Positions 6,975 through 16,419 of a stretch of DNA of 64,000 bases are shown one piece after another. Source of the DNA: Pseudomonas sp. P5_109 (GTDB taxonomy: Bacteria; Pseudomonadota; Gammaproteobacteria; Pseudomonadales; Pseudomonadaceae); contig NZ_CP125380.1 in NCBI RefSeq assembly GCF_034009455.1, positions 2,803,501 through 2,867,500 of the forward strand. The letters run 5' to 3'. Below the pieces are notes generated by a model. That model searched no databases. It saw only the letters and a list, made by a program, of their open reading frames with translations, and had not been told where the DNA came from. The position numbers and the translations under genes are program-made. The first letter of the stretch is position 1. Each line of letters begins with the position of its first letter.

Positions 6975-7742
6975 TCACGCCTTAACCCAACGCTGCCGAC
7001 TCCAACTACTCAACCCATCAACCGCAAACACCAGCACCAACATCGCCAATATCACCGTACTCGCCTGAGCCTCCTGAAACAGACTAAGACTCACATAAAG
7101 CATCTGCCCCAACCCCCCAGCCCCAACAAAACCCAGCACACTGGCCATCCGAATATTGTTCTCCCAGCGGTACAAAATGTACGCCAGCAACTGCGGAAAC
7201 AGGTTGGGCAGTGTGCCGTAGCAGAAAGCCCAAACCACATTACCGCCCTGCAAACGAATGGCTTCAGCCGGTTGCGGCGGGGTGTTTTCCAAGGCTTCGG
7301 CGAACAGTCGACCGAGCACCCCGGTGGTGTGCATCGCCAGTGCCAGGGTCCCGGCGTTTGGGCCGAGTCCGGCGGCCAGCACCATCAACGCCGCCCACAC
7401 CAGTTCGGGAATGGCGCGCAGGGCGTTAAGCACAAGTCGTGATGCGCTCTGCAACGGCCAGCCGAATCGCCCGGCCGCTGGCAACGCCAGGAGCAGGCCG
7501 AACACCGCCGCGAGCAGGGTGCCCAGGGCTGACATGGCCAGGGTTTCCACGGCGCCTCGGCCGATGGCTTGCAGATGGCCGGCGCTCAGGTCCGGGCTGA
7601 GAAAACGCAGGACGTAGGCGCCCATCTGTTGCAGGTTGCCGCTGCCGGTCAGTTCGCCGAGGTCGATGCCCAGGTAGCTGAACGAGGCGACGACCGCTGC
7701 GCCGATGCACAGGATGAGCAGCAGGTTGATCAGGCGATTCAT
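6975..7742 (-). CDS. PhnE-type ABC transporter permease (second)
   Basis: A 255-residue integral membrane protein, last gene of a four-gene minus-strand operon, overlapping its upstream partner by 4 bp. The permease signature with EAA-loop character is seen in ETLAMSALGTLLAAVFGL and in the segment EALENTPPQPAEAIRLQGGNVVWAFCYGTLPNLFPQ, which closely parallels the same region of the neighbouring permease. The two permeases are homologous and probably form a heterodimer that carries the substrate across the inner membrane, driven by the ATPase at 8560-9357. The family serves phosphonate, phosphite and, in some annotations, selenate uptake. Confidence 0.88.
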   Translation of the reverse strand: MNRLINLLLILCIGAAVVASFSYLGIDLGELTGSGNLQQMGAYVLRFLSPDLSAGHLQAIGRGAVETLAMSALGTLLAAVFGLLLALPAAGRFGWPLQSASRLVLNALRAIPELVWAALMVLAAGLGPNAGTLALAMHTTGVLGRLFAEALENTPPQPAEAIRLQGGNVVWAFCYGTLPNLFPQLLAYILYRWENNIRMASVLGFVGAGGLGQMLYVSLSLFQEAQASTVILAMLVLVFAVDGLSSWSRQRWVKA

Positions 7743-8566
7743 GCGAACCTCCAGCGCAGCAGGCGGCTGATCTGGTCGGCGAACAGCACCAGGACGAAAA
7801 AGGTCAGCAGCATGCTCGCCACTTCACCGCCGGCGAACATGCGCAACGACAGGTCGATCTGCTGGCCCAGGCCGCCGGCGCCGACGAAGCCCATCACCAC
7901 GGAGGCGCGGATCGCGCATTCCCAGCGATACACGGTGTACGACAGCAATTCCGCCGCGACATTGGGCAGGATGCCGTAGCAGAACGCGGTCAATCGACCG
8001 CTGCCGGCTTGCAGCAGGGCGTGGGCGGGGCGCTGGTCGACCGACTCGAAGATTTCCGCGTAGACCTTGCCGAGCATGCCGCTGTAGGTGATGGCGATCG
8101 CCAGCACCCCGGCGGTCGGGCCGAGGCCGACGGCGCGCACGAACAGCAGGGCCCAGACGATTTCCGGCACGCTGCGCAGGAAGATCAGCAAGCCTCGCAC
8201 CGGCCAGCGCAGCAGCCGGCCCAGGGCGCTGGGGCGACCGCCGCGCGAAGCCGCCGACAGCGACAGCGCGCGGCTGGCGAGCAGGCCGGCGGGCACGGCC
8301 AACATCAGGGCCAGGGCCATGCCGGCGGTGGCGATGGCCAGGGTCTGCAACGTGGCTTGCCAGAGTAACTCGAGGAACTCTTGGTCATGGGCGGGGGGCC
8401 AGAAGGCCGAGACGAAACGGCCCATCTCGCTTTGGCTGTCGTCCTTGAACAGCACGCCCAGGTCCAGCTCGCTGAAATGGATGCCGGGCCACAGCAGGGC
8501 AAGCGCTAACAGCGTGAGCAGCAGACGAGGAAGGGTGGCCGGGTCCCGCGTATCGCGCGTCAGCAT
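7739..8566 (-). CDS. PhnE-type ABC transporter permease (first)
   Basis: A 275-residue integral membrane protein. It has an N-terminal hydrophobic segment ([15 protein letters not shown]), a periplasmic stretch and several further membrane helices. The coupling segment [33 protein letters not shown] corresponds to that of the second permease. It overlaps the ATPase gene by 7 bp and the second permease by 4 bp, so the four genes are almost certainly co-translated. PhnE proteins form the membrane channel of PhnCDE-type importers. The substrate is not decided by the permease sequence. Confidence 0.88.
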   Translation of the reverse strand: MLTRDTRDPATLPRLLLTLLALALLWPGIHFSELDLGVLFKDDSQSEMGRFVSAFWPPAHDQEFLELLWQATLQTLAIATAGMALALMLAVPAGLLASRALSLSAASRGGRPSALGRLLRWPVRGLLIFLRSVPEIVWALLFVRAVGLGPTAGVLAIAITYSGMLGKVYAEIFESVDQRPAHALLQAGSGRLTAFCYGILPNVAAELLSYTVYRWECAIRASVVMGFVGAGGLGQQIDLSLRMFAGGEVASMLLTFFVLVLFADQISRLLRWRFA

Positions 8567-9357
8567 CGGGGAATCTGCAGGCTCAAGGGCGCCACCGGAG
8601 CGGGCGGCGATTGCAGTTGCTCGTTGGCGTAGAGCCTGTCGAGCAAATCGTGGTCGACTTCGCTGGCGGGAAGGTCGAACAGGACCTGGCCGTCACGCAG
8701 ACCGATGATGCGCGAGAAGTGCGTCAGGGCCAGTTCCACGGCATGCAGGCTGGCGACCAGGGTCACCTTGTGTTCCCGGGCGTGGCGGCAGAGGATCGAC
8801 AGGGTGTGCCCGGCCAGGACCGGGTCCATCGCCGACACCGGCTCGTCGGCCAGCAGCACTTCGGGGGCCTGGTACAGCACTCGGGCAATGCCCACGCGCT
8901 GCAACTGGCCGCCGGACAATTGCTGGCACTGGGCGAACAGCTTGTCGCCAAGATCGAGTTTGAGCAGGGCCGCCCGCGCGCCAGGCACATCCACTGGATG
9001 CAAAAGGCTCAGCAGGCTTTTGGCAAAACCCCATTGGCCCAGTTTGCCGGCCAGCACCGCGGTGACCACGCGCTGGCGCGGTGGCAGTGGTGGCGCCTGA
9101 TGCACCAGGCCGATGCGTGCGCGCAGTTGCTGACGTCGACGTGCGGAGAGGTGCCAGGCTTGTTCGCCGAGCACCTCGACCGTGCCGCTGCCGGGGCGCA
9201 GGGCGGTGGCGAGCAGGTTGAGCAGGCTCGACTTGCCGGCGCCGGACGGGCCGATGATTGCGACCTGCTCACCGGCGGTGATGTGCAGGTCGATCTCATT
9301 TAGCGCCAGCACGCCCGTGTCGTGGGTGAGGCTGACGCGGTTCAGATGCAATGTCAT
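8560..9357 (-). CDS. PhnC-type ABC transporter ATPase
   Basis: A 265-residue ATP-binding protein. Walker A is [14 protein letters not shown] (about residues 37-50), the signature is [17 protein letters not shown], Walker B is [14 protein letters not shown], and the H-loop histidine follows in [12 protein letters not shown]. The short Q-loop to signature spacing and the VSAMDP D-loop match the PhnC family rather than sugar or polyamine ATPases. It energises the two PhnE-like permeases encoded downstream. The 4-bp overlap with the binding-protein gene upstream and 7-bp overlap with the permease indicate one transcription unit. Confidence 0.9.
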   Translation of the reverse strand: MTLHLNRVSLTHDTGVLALNEIDLHITAGEQVAIIGPSGAGKSSLLNLLATALRPGSGTVEVLGEQAWHLSARRRQQLRARIGLVHQAPPLPPRQRVVTAVLAGKLGQWGFAKSLLSLLHPVDVPGARAALLKLDLGDKLFAQCQQLSGGQLQRVGIARVLYQAPEVLLADEPVSAMDPVLAGHTLSILCRHAREHKVTLVASLHAVELALTHFSRIIGLRDGQVLFDLPASEVDHDLLDRLYANEQLQSPPAPVAPLSLQIPRC

Positions 9358-10205
9358 TTCAGCAGGTCGGCAGCGCGCGCGGCTTCCTCGATGCCCTTGT
9401 AGTTCTCAGGCTTGGTCGCGATGAAGCGGCTGGCGGCTTGCAGGTCCAGGATGGCCTTGTCTTCGGGTTTTGCCGGGTCGAGCGCGAGGAAGGCCGCCTT
9501 GATCTTCTCGGCCAGGGCCGGGTCGAGGGTGCCGCGCACGGTCCAGTTGTAGTCGAAGTAGGCCGGCGTGGTGGCGAAGACCTTGACCTTGTCGGTGTCG
9601 ACCTTGCCGGCCTTGACCAGTTTTTCCCAGACGCTGGCATTGAGCACGCCGGCGTCGACTTTGCCGGCCTGGACCCAGGCGACGGTGGCGTCGTGGGCGC
9701 CGGAGTAGCCGACGCGGCTGAAGTAGGTTTCCGGCTTGATGCCGTCCTGGAGCATGAAGTAACGCGGCATCAAGCTGCCGGACGTCGACGACACCGAACC
9801 GAAGGCGAAGGACTTGCCCTTGAGGTCGGCCAGCGACTTGACGGCCGGGTCGGCGGTGATGAATTTGCTGGTGAACTGCGCATCCTGCTCACGCTGTACC
9901 AGTGGAATGGCATTGCCGGTTTTCAGGCGCGCCTGCACGAAGGTGAAGCCGCCCAGCCAGGCCATGTCGATGCGATCGGTGGCCAGCGCCTCGACCACCG
10001 CCGGGTAGTCGGACACCGGCACGAACTCGACCTTCATGCCCAGTTGCTTCTCCAGGTATTCGCCCAGCGGCTTGAACTTGCGCAGCAATTCGGTGGGGGC
10101 TTCGTCGGGAATGGCGCTGACCTTGAGGGTGTCGGCAGCCTGTGCCAGCAGGGCGGTAACGGATAGGGTCAGGCCGACGGCCAAGGCCAGGGTACGTTTG
10201 AGCAT
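9354..10205 (-). CDS. PhnD-type periplasmic binding protein (phosphonate or putative selenate type)
   Basis: A 283-residue protein starting at ATG 10205 ([15 protein letters not shown]); the longer frame to 10268 lacks a signal peptide. Signal peptide residues 1-23 end LAQAA. The mature protein opens with [20 protein letters not shown], followed by [21 protein letters not shown] and the ligand-pocket motif [14 protein letters not shown], all typical of the PhnD/PtxB superfamily. The [13 protein letters not shown] opening is the form I associate with proteins annotated as putative selenate ABC transporter binding proteins. It is the first gene of the four-gene operon, so its promoter lies in 10206-10335. 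The substrate is unproven. Confidence 0.88.
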   Translation of the reverse strand: MLKRTLALAVGLTLSVTALLAQAADTLKVSAIPDEAPTELLRKFKPLGEYLEKQLGMKVEFVPVSDYPAVVEALATDRIDMAWLGGFTFVQARLKTGNAIPLVQREQDAQFTSKFITADPAVKSLADLKGKSFAFGSVSSTSGSLMPRYFMLQDGIKPETYFSRVGYSGAHDATVAWVQAGKVDAGVLNASVWEKLVKAGKVDTDKVKVFATTPAYFDYNWTVRGTLDPALAEKIKAAFLALDPAKPEDKAILDLQAASRFIATKPENYKGIEEAARAADLLK

Positions 10206-10336
10206 GGAAGTTCTCCGGTTCAATAGCGGAAAAATGTCGATGCGCCCCGCACACGCTAATTGCTGCACGACGCTTCGTGAGGGTAGACGAAAACGTCGGG
10301 ATTATAGGGACTCTTGTGTGCCAGGCCAGCAAAACC

Positions 10337-11105
10337 TGTAGGAGCGAGCTTGCTCGCGATTGCGGAGTGTCAGCCAGCATCAATATTGACTGATCCGACG
10401 CCATCGCGAGCAGGCTCGCTCCTACAGTGGATCTCTGGTGAACATAAAATTTGTGTAAGACAGAAATTTAAATGTGGGAGCGGGCTTGCTCGCGAAAGCG
10501 GTATATCAGTCACACCGATGTTGGATGTGCCGCCGTCTTCGCGAGCAAGCCCGCTCCCACAGTGGATTTCTGGTGAACAGCCCATTTTTGTACGACAGAA
10601 ATTCAAGTGTAGGAGCGAGCCTGCTCGCGAAAGCGGTATATCAGTCACATCGATGTTGGATGTGCCGCCGTCTTCGCGAGCAAGCCCGCTCCCACAGTGG
10701 ATCTCTGGTGAGCAGCCCATTTTTTGTACGACAGAAATTCAAGTGTAGGAGCGAGCCTGCTCGCGAAAGCGGTATATCAGTCACATCGATGTTGGATGTG
10801 CCGCCGTCTTCGCGAGCAAGCCCGCTCCCACAGTGGATCTCTGGTGAACAGCCCATTTTTGTACGACAGAAATTCAAGTGTAGGAGCGAGCCTGCTCGCG
10901 ATAGCGGAGTGTCAGCCAGCATCAATATTGACTGATCCGCCGCCATCGCGAGCAGGCTCGCTCCTACAGTGGATCTCTGGTGAACATAAAATTTGTGTAT
11001 GACAGAAATTTAAATGTGGGAGCGGGCTTGCTCGCGAAAGCGGTATATCAGTCACATCGATGTTGGATGTGCCGCCGTCTTCGCGAGCAAGCCCGCTCCC
11101 ACAGG
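10337..11105. repeat. Tandem REP array, six units of about 135 bp
   Basis: Units begin TGTAGGAGCG or TGTGGGAGCG at 10337, 10473, 10608, 10744, 10879 and 11015 (periods 135-136). Each has a palindromic head and tail (GGAGCGAGCTTGCTCGCG / CGCGAGCAGGCTCGCTCC) around one of two cores, followed by a spacer CAGTGGATCTCTGGTGAACA...GACAGAAATT. Two unit types alternate: cores with GCCAGCATCAATATTGACTGATCC, and cores with TCAGTCACATCGATGTTGGATG. The first and fifth units are of the first type. Open frames through the array are artefacts. Confidence 0.93.
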
Positions 11106-11133
11106 TTTTGTGGTGTTCCTTAGTTCTGGTGAT

Positions 11134-12312
11134 TTACATCTTTGCCAACGCCTGCGCCAGATCCGCCCGCAAATCCTCCACATCCTCAACCCCCACCGAC
11201 AACCTCACCAACCCGTCGCCAATTCCCAGTTCCGCACGGGTATCCGGCGGGATGGTGGCGTGGGTCATGATCGCCGGGTGTTCGATCAGGCTTTCCACGC
11301 CGCCCAGGCTTTCGGCCAGGGCGAAGATCTGGACGTTCTCGAGGAAGCGCCTGGCGCCGGCCAGGTCGCTGTTGAGGTCGAGGGCGATCATGCCGCCGAA
11401 GCCGCGCATTTGCCGTTGCGCCAGTTCGTGTTGCGGGTGCGAGGGCAGGCCGGGGTAGTAGACCCGCGAGACTTGCGGTTGGCGTTCCAGCCACTGCGCC
11501 AGGTCCAGTGCGTTGCTGCAATGGCGTTCCATGCGCAGGGCCAGGGTCTTCACCCCGCGCAGGGTGAGGAAGGCATCGAAGGGGCCGGCGATGGCGCCGA
11601 CGGCGTTTTGCAAAAAGCCCAGGCGCTCGGCCAGTTCAGCGTTGTCGCCGACCACGGCGATGCCGCCGATCACGTCGGAGTGGCCGTTGAGGTATTTGGT
11701 GGTCGAGTGCAGCACGATGTCGAAACCCAGTTCCAGCGGGCGCTGGATCCACGGGCTGGCGAAGGTGTTGTCGGCCACGCAGATGATGCCGCGCGCGCGG
11801 CAGGTGCGGGCGATGGCGGCGAGGTCGGTGAGGCGCAGCAGCGGATTGCTCGGGGTCTCGACCATGACCATGCGGGTGTCGTCTTGCAGGGAGGCTTCGA
11901 ACGCCGCCAGGTCGGTCAGGTCGACGAAGCTGAAGCGGTGCCCGGCGCTGCGCTGGCGCACCTTGTCGAACAGGCGGAAGGTGCCGCCGTACAGGTCGTT
12001 GCCGGAGACGATGTGCGAGCCGGCGTCGAGCAGTTCGAGCACCGTGGAAATGGTCGCCAGCCCCGAGGCGAAGGCAAAGCCCCGGGTGCCGCCTTCGAGG
12101 TCGGCCACGCAGCGTTCCAGGGCAAAACGCGTCGGGTTGTGCGAGCGCCCGTAGTCGAAACCCTTGTGCACGCCGGGGCTCTGTTGCAGGTAGGTGGAGT
12201 TGGCGTAGATCGGCGGCATCAGCGCCCCGGTGGTCGGGTCCGGCACTTGCCCGGCGTGGATCACCCGGGTGGCGAAGCCCTGTGGCGGGGCGTTTTTGTC
12301 CTGTTGACTCAT
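11134..12312 (-). CDS. Cystathionine gamma-lyase/gamma-synthase family PLP enzyme
   Basis: A 392-residue Cys/Met-metabolism PLP enzyme. The Schiff-base lysine is Lys206 in LHSTTKYLNGHSD; other family marks are YGRSHNPTR near residue 54, the FASGLATIS cofactor-phosphate segment near residue 81, and the C-terminal SLGGVESLIEHPA. It acts in the cytosol on cystathionine. Its start overlaps the stop of the cystathionine beta-synthase gene by 4 bp, which points to the reverse trans-sulfuration direction (homocysteine to cysteine) and hence gamma-lyase activity rather than gamma-synthase. The motif set alone cannot separate the two activities. Confidence 0.9.
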   Translation of the reverse strand: MSQQDKNAPPQGFATRVIHAGQVPDPTTGALMPPIYANSTYLQQSPGVHKGFDYGRSHNPTRFALERCVADLEGGTRGFAFASGLATISTVLELLDAGSHIVSGNDLYGGTFRLFDKVRQRSAGHRFSFVDLTDLAAFEASLQDDTRMVMVETPSNPLLRLTDLAAIARTCRARGIICVADNTFASPWIQRPLELGFDIVLHSTTKYLNGHSDVIGGIAVVGDNAELAERLGFLQNAVGAIAGPFDAFLTLRGVKTLALRMERHCSNALDLAQWLERQPQVSRVYYPGLPSHPQHELAQRQMRGFGGMIALDLNSDLAGARRFLENVQIFALAESLGGVESLIEHPAIMTHATIPPDTRAELGIGDGLVRLSVGVEDVEDLRADLAQALAKM

Positions 12313-13685
12313 GGCAGGGATCTCCGCAAATGGTTGAGCATGTCGGTTCGGGTAATCAGGCCGTGGAAGCCCGAGGCGTCCTGGATGATCGCCACCAGGC
12401 CACGGCCCAGCTCTGCCTCCAGTTCAGCCAGCGTGGCGTCGGGGGACAGGGTTTGCAGTTTGTCGGTCATGGCGCTGGCCACGGTCTTGCGAAAGTGCGC
12501 AACGTCTTCGTGCACGCCCAGCAGGATGTCGGATTCGTCGATCACGCCGACCAGTTGCTGACCCTTCACCAGCACCGGCAGTTGCGAGACGTCCGCCAGG
12601 CGCATGCGTTGGAACGCGGTGAGCAGGGTGTCGTCGGGGCCGACGCTGATCACCCGGCCATCTTCGAAGCGCCGCGCGATCAGGTCGCGCAGGTCGCCGT
12701 AGTGCTTGCGTTGCAGCAAGCCCTGATCGTTCATCCACTGGTCGTTGTAGACCTTCGACAGGTAACGCGTACCGGTGTCGCAGACGAAGCTGACCACGCG
12801 TTTCGGCTGGGTCTGTTCGCGGCAGTAACGCAGGGCGGCGGCCAGCAGGGTGCCGGTCGACGAGCCGCCGAGAATGCCTTCGGCGCGCAGCAACTGGCGG
12901 GCGTGGTCGAAGCTTTCCTCGTCGCTGATCGAGTAGGCGTGGCGCACGCTGGACAGGTCGGAAATCGACGGAATGAAGTCTTCGCCGATGCCTTCCACCG
13001 CCCAGGAGCCGGGGGTGGGGAGGGTGCCACTGCGGCTGTATTCGGCCATCACCGAGCCGACCGGGTCGGCCAGGACCATTTCCAGGTCCGGCTGCACGCG
13101 TTTGAAGAAGCGGGTCAGGCCGGTGAGGGTGCCGGCCGAACCGACACCGACGACGATCGCGTCCAGATCGTGCTGGGTCTGCGCCCAGATCTCCGGTGCG
13201 GTGCTGCATTCATGGGCCAGGGGGTTGGCCGGGTTGTTGAACTGGTCGGCGAAGAACGCATCGGGAATTTCCGCCGCCAGCCGCGCGGCGACGTCCTGGT
13301 AGTACTCGGGATGACCCTTGCCGACGTCGGAGCGGGTGATGTGCACCTCGGCGCCCATGGCCTTGAGGTGCAAGACCTTCTCGGTGGACATCTTGTCCGG
13401 CACCACCAGCACCACCCGGTAGCCCTTGGCGCGACCGACCAGGGCCAGGCCCAGGCCGGTGTTGCCGGCGGTGGCTTCGACGATGGTGCCGCCGGGTTTG
13501 AGGCGGCCATCGCGTTCGGCGGCATCGATCATCGCCAGGCCGATACGGTCCTTGATCGAACCGCCGGGGTTCTGTGATTCGAGTTTGAGAAACAGCGTGC
13601 ATGGGCCGGTATCGAACCGGCTGACGCGCACCAACGGTGTATTGCCGATCAGTTCGAGCACGGCAGGGCGGGAATTGGTAAGCAT
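12309..13685 (-). CDS. Cystathionine beta-synthase with C-terminal CBS pair
   Basis: A 458-residue protein starting at ATG 13685 (MLTNSRPAVLELIGNTPL), the usual beginning of the fold-type II PLP domain; the longer frame to 13742 is dismissed. The PLP lysine is Lys45 in NPGGSIKDRIG, and the glycine-rich phosphate loop is GVGSAGTLTGL. From about residue 335 a pair of CBS domains follows (VISVGPDDTLLTAFQRMR and TLSPDATLAELEAEL regions), a possible regulatory module. It condenses serine with homocysteine to cystathionine, which the downstream lyase cleaves to cysteine. The two genes form a tight operon with a 4-bp overlap. Confidence 0.92.
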   Translation of the reverse strand: MLTNSRPAVLELIGNTPLVRVSRFDTGPCTLFLKLESQNPGGSIKDRIGLAMIDAAERDGRLKPGGTIVEATAGNTGLGLALVGRAKGYRVVLVVPDKMSTEKVLHLKAMGAEVHITRSDVGKGHPEYYQDVAARLAAEIPDAFFADQFNNPANPLAHECSTAPEIWAQTQHDLDAIVVGVGSAGTLTGLTRFFKRVQPDLEMVLADPVGSVMAEYSRSGTLPTPGSWAVEGIGEDFIPSISDLSSVRHAYSISDEESFDHARQLLRAEGILGGSSTGTLLAAALRYCREQTQPKRVVSFVCDTGTRYLSKVYNDQWMNDQGLLQRKHYGDLRDLIARRFEDGRVISVGPDDTLLTAFQRMRLADVSQLPVLVKGQQLVGVIDESDILLGVHEDVAHFRKTVASAMTDKLQTLSPDATLAELEAELGRGLVAIIQDASGFHGLITRTDMLNHLRRSLP

Positions 13686-13962
13686 GTCGTCACTTCCTTG
13701 CGCTAATTCGCACTGGGTGGACAGCGGCCTGCAATGTGCCATCAGGCGTCAATCACAGGCATTGCATCGCTAGGACCATAGGCCGGGATCCGGCCACCCG
13801 CAACCTCGCACAGCCGATCGGTCGGCTCGACGCTTTTTCCTCGCCAGCAACCACAAAAAACATAATTTCGCTAATCCCCGGCTCCGAACAGAATGCGGCC
13901 AACACCCTGACACCGATAGCCGTAGCAGAAGAACAACAGTGATCAGAATCGAGGCGGCAGCC

Positions 13963-15324
13963 ATGACCGACCTGAATCAAACCACCTTTCAGAAGTGCAC
14001 AGCCATGACAGTTGATAAAACCGTAATTGATACGCTTGTTGTTGGCGCCGGCCAGGCCGGCGTGGCCATGAGTGAACACTTGAGCAAACTCGGTGTGCCC
14101 CACCTGGTGCTGGAGCGCAACCGTGTTGCCGAAGCCTGGCGCACCGGCCGTTGGGATTCGCTGGTGGCTAACGGCCCGGCCTGGCACGACCGCTTCCCGG
14201 GCTTGGAATTCGACGGCCTGGACCCGGATGCGTTCGCCGGAAAGGAGCAGGTGGCTGAGTACTTCGAAGCTTATGCCCGCAAATTCAATGCGCCGATCCG
14301 CACTGGCGTGGAAGTGAAAAAAGTCGAACGCAATGCCGATCGTCCGGGGTTCACCGTTGAAACCTCCGAGGGCGTGATCGAGGCTCGCCATGTAGTGGTC
14401 GCCACCGGTCCGTTCCAGCGTCCGGCCATTCCGCCGATCGCCCCGGAAATCGCCAGCATCACGCAGATTCACTCCGCTCAATACTACAACCCGCAGCAAC
14501 TGGCCGAAGGCGCGGTGCTGGTGGTGGGCGCCGGTTCTTCGGGCGTGCAGATCGCCGATGAACTGCAACGCTCCGGCAAGCAGGTCTACCTGTCGGTGGG
14601 CGCCCACGATCGTCCGCCGCGCGCCTATCGCAACCGTGATTTCTGCTGGTGGCTGGGGGTGCTCGGCGAGTGGGATGCCGAAGCCATGCAGCCGGGCAAG
14701 GAACACGTGACCATCGCCGTGAGCGGTGCCCGTGGCGGCCACACCGTGGACTTCCGCCGCCTGGCCCATCAAGGCATGACCCTGGTCGGCCTGACCCAAG
14801 CGTTCAATGGCGCCGTGGTGAGTTTCGAAAACAACCTCGCCGACAACATCCGCCGTGGCGATGAAAACTACCTGGCACTGCTCGACAAGGCCGACGCCTA
14901 TATCGAACGCAACGGCCTCGACCTGCCGCTGGAACCGGAAGCGCGCGCCATGCTGGCCGATCCGGACTGCGTGACGAATCCAGTCCTTGAGCTGGACCTG
15001 TTCAAGGCCGGCGTGACCACGATCATCTGGGCCACCGGTTACTCCACCGATTACAGCTGGCTGAAGGTCGACGCCTTCAAGGACAACGGCAAGCCGCAGC
15101 ACCAGCGCGGCGTGTCGGCCGAGCCGGGCGTGTATTTCGTCGGGTTGCCGTGGCAGTCCCGTCGTGGCTCCGCGTTCATCTGGGGCGTTTGGCACGACGC
15201 CAAGCACATTGCCGATCACATCGTTAAACAGCACACCTATTTCAACTATCGGGATGCGACCCAGCGTCAAGCCGACGCCGCCCGCGCACCTCTTCAGAAA
15301 GCCAGCCTCATGGGAGTTCGTTGA
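13963..15324 (+). CDS. Flavin-dependent monooxygenase-like oxidoreductase
   Basis: About 453 residues from ATG 13963, preceded by GAGGCGG; ATG 14005 (MTVDKTVIDTLVVGAG) is an alternative nearer the FAD motif. Two Rossmann motifs are visible: VVGAGQAGVAMSEHL for FAD and VVGAGSSGVQIADEL for NAD(P)H. Between them lies the FMO-type segment with VATGPFQRPAIP and the late ATG motif IIWATGYSTDYSW. The family oxygenates N-, S- or C-centres of small molecules. The stop overlaps the next ATG (TGATG), tying it to the RidA, DUF1028 and ArgE-like genes. The RidA partner suggests that imine or enamine intermediates arise. The substrate is unknown. Confidence 0.88.
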   Translation: MTDLNQTTFQKCTAMTVDKTVIDTLVVGAGQAGVAMSEHLSKLGVPHLVLERNRVAEAWRTGRWDSLVANGPAWHDRFPGLEFDGLDPDAFAGKEQVAEYFEAYARKFNAPIRTGVEVKKVERNADRPGFTVETSEGVIEARHVVVATGPFQRPAIPPIAPEIASITQIHSAQYYNPQQLAEGAVLVVGAGSSGVQIADELQRSGKQVYLSVGAHDRPPRAYRNRDFCWWLGVLGEWDAEAMQPGKEHVTIAVSGARGGHTVDFRRLAHQGMTLVGLTQAFNGAVVSFENNLADNIRRGDENYLALLDKADAYIERNGLDLPLEPEARAMLADPDCVTNPVLELDLFKAGVTTIIWATGYSTDYSWLKVDAFKDNGKPQHQRGVSAEPGVYFVGLPWQSRRGSAFIWGVWHDAKHIADHIVKQHTYFNYRDATQRQADAARAPLQKASLMGVR

Positions 15325-15734
15325 TGCCTACTCATACCCGCATCCGCATGTTCAACACCAAAGACACCTACCCGAACCAGACGCTCGACAACGACCTGTG
15401 CCAGGCCGTGCGCGCCGGCAACACCGTGTATGTGCGTGGTCAGGTCGGTACCGATTTCAACGGTCAACTGGTGGGCCTCGGTGATCCGCGCGCCCAGGCC
15501 GAACAGGCCATGCGCAACGTCAAGCAATTGCTCGAAGAGGCGGGCAGCGACATGAGCCACATCGTCAAGACCACCACTTACCTGATCGACCCGCGCTACC
15601 GCGAGCCGGTGTACCAGGAAGTCGGCAAGTGGCTCAAGGGCGTGTTCCCGATTTCCACTGGCCTTGTGGTCAGCGCCCTCGGCCAGCCGCAGTGGCTGAT
15701 GGAAATCGACGTGATTGCCGTTATCCCCGAATAA
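15324..15734 (+). CDS. RidA-family imine/enamine deaminase
   Basis: A 136-residue protein starting at ATG 15324, overlapping the monooxygenase stop by one base. The trimer-forming RidA fold is recognisable from VRAGNTVYVRGQVGTDF, QAEQAMRNVKQLLEEAG, VKTTTYLIDPRYREPVYQEV and the C-terminal P-STGLVV...MEIDVIAV. The arginine after the TTYL segment corresponds to the position that binds the imino-acid carboxylate in active members. RidA proteins hydrolyse reactive enamines and imines. Its place between a flavin monooxygenase and a DUF1028 gene implies it clears or processes an unstable intermediate of the same pathway. Confidence 0.9.
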   Translation: MPTHTRIRMFNTKDTYPNQTLDNDLCQAVRAGNTVYVRGQVGTDFNGQLVGLGDPRAQAEQAMRNVKQLLEEAGSDMSHIVKTTTYLIDPRYREPVYQEVGKWLKGVFPISTGLVVSALGQPQWLMEIDVIAVIPE

Positions 15735-15744
15735 GGAATTCGCC

Positions 15745-16419
15745 ATGACTTTTTCCATCGTGGGTCGCTGCGCCGAGACCGGCCAGTTGGGCATTGCCAT
15801 CAGTTCTTCGAGCATTGCCGTCGGTGCGCGCTGCCCGTGGCTGCGTGCCGGTGTCGGCGCGGTGTCGAGCCAGAACATCACGCTGCCGGCCCTTGGCCCG
15901 CAGATCCTCGATGAACTGGCCAACGGCTCGGCGCCGCCCCAGGCGCTGGACCACTCTTTGACCCGCAACGGCTACAGCCAGTATCGCCAGGTCGCGGTGG
16001 TCGATGCCCAGGGGCGCACGGCGGTGTTCAGCGGCAACCATGCGCTGGGAATCAACAATGCCGTGGCCGGTGACCAATGCGTGGCGGCCGGCAACCTGCT
16101 GGCCAACAGTGGGGTGATCGAGGCGATGGTCGCGGCGTTCGAAAACAGCGAAGGCTGCCTCGCCACCCGACTGATGAACGCCTTGCAGGCCGGGCAGGAT
16201 GCCGGCGGCGAAGCGGGCGCGGTGCACTCGGCGGCGCTGTCGGTGGTCGGTGACCTGACCTGGCCGATTGTCGACCTGCGGGTGGATTGGGCCGATGAAA
16301 ACCCGATTGGCGAGCTGGGCAAACTGTGGACGGCCTACGAGCCGCAACTTCAGGATTATCTGACCCGCGCCCTCAATCCGACCCTGGCCCCCGCGTATGG
16401 AGTGCCCGGCGATGAGTGA
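15745..16419 (+). CDS. DUF1028 family protein (Ntn-hydrolase-like)
   Basis: A 224-residue protein starting at ATG 15745, ten bases after the RidA stop, preceded by AAGGAATT. The N-terminus MTFSIVGRCAETGQLGIAISS is characteristic of DUF1028, whose fold resembles N-terminal-nucleophile hydrolases. The middle carries SGNHALGINNAVAGDQCVAAGN and the C-terminal part VDLRVDWADENPIGEL, both usual for the family. It has no signal peptide, so it should be cytosolic. The biochemical role is not established; the operon suggests hydrolysis of an amide, ureide or similar bond in the product of the monooxygenase or RidA step. Confidence 0.85.
   Translation: MTFSIVGRCAETGQLGIAISSSSIAVGARCPWLRAGVGAVSSQNITLPALGPQILDELANGSAPPQALDHSLTRNGYSQYRQVAVVDAQGRTAVFSGNHALGINNAVAGDQCVAAGNLLANSGVIEAMVAAFENSEGCLATRLMNALQAGQDAGGEAGAVHSAALSVVGDLTWPIVDLRVDWADENPIGELGKLWTAYEPQLQDYLTRALNPTLAPAYGVPGDE

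Noticed and set aside
6864..7442. 192-codon plus-strand frame after the DUF3313 lipoprotein
   Set aside because: It runs antisense to the PhnE-type permease and has no recognisable features.
11014..12561. 515-codon plus-strand frame opposite the cystathionine gamma-lyase gene
   Set aside because: It is the antisense shadow of a high-GC gene whose motifs (PLP lysine, GSG segment) are clear on the other strand.
13753..15270. 505-codon minus-strand frame opposite the flavin monooxygenase
   Set aside because: Shadow frame; the plus-strand protein has both Rossmann motifs and a gapless operon context.
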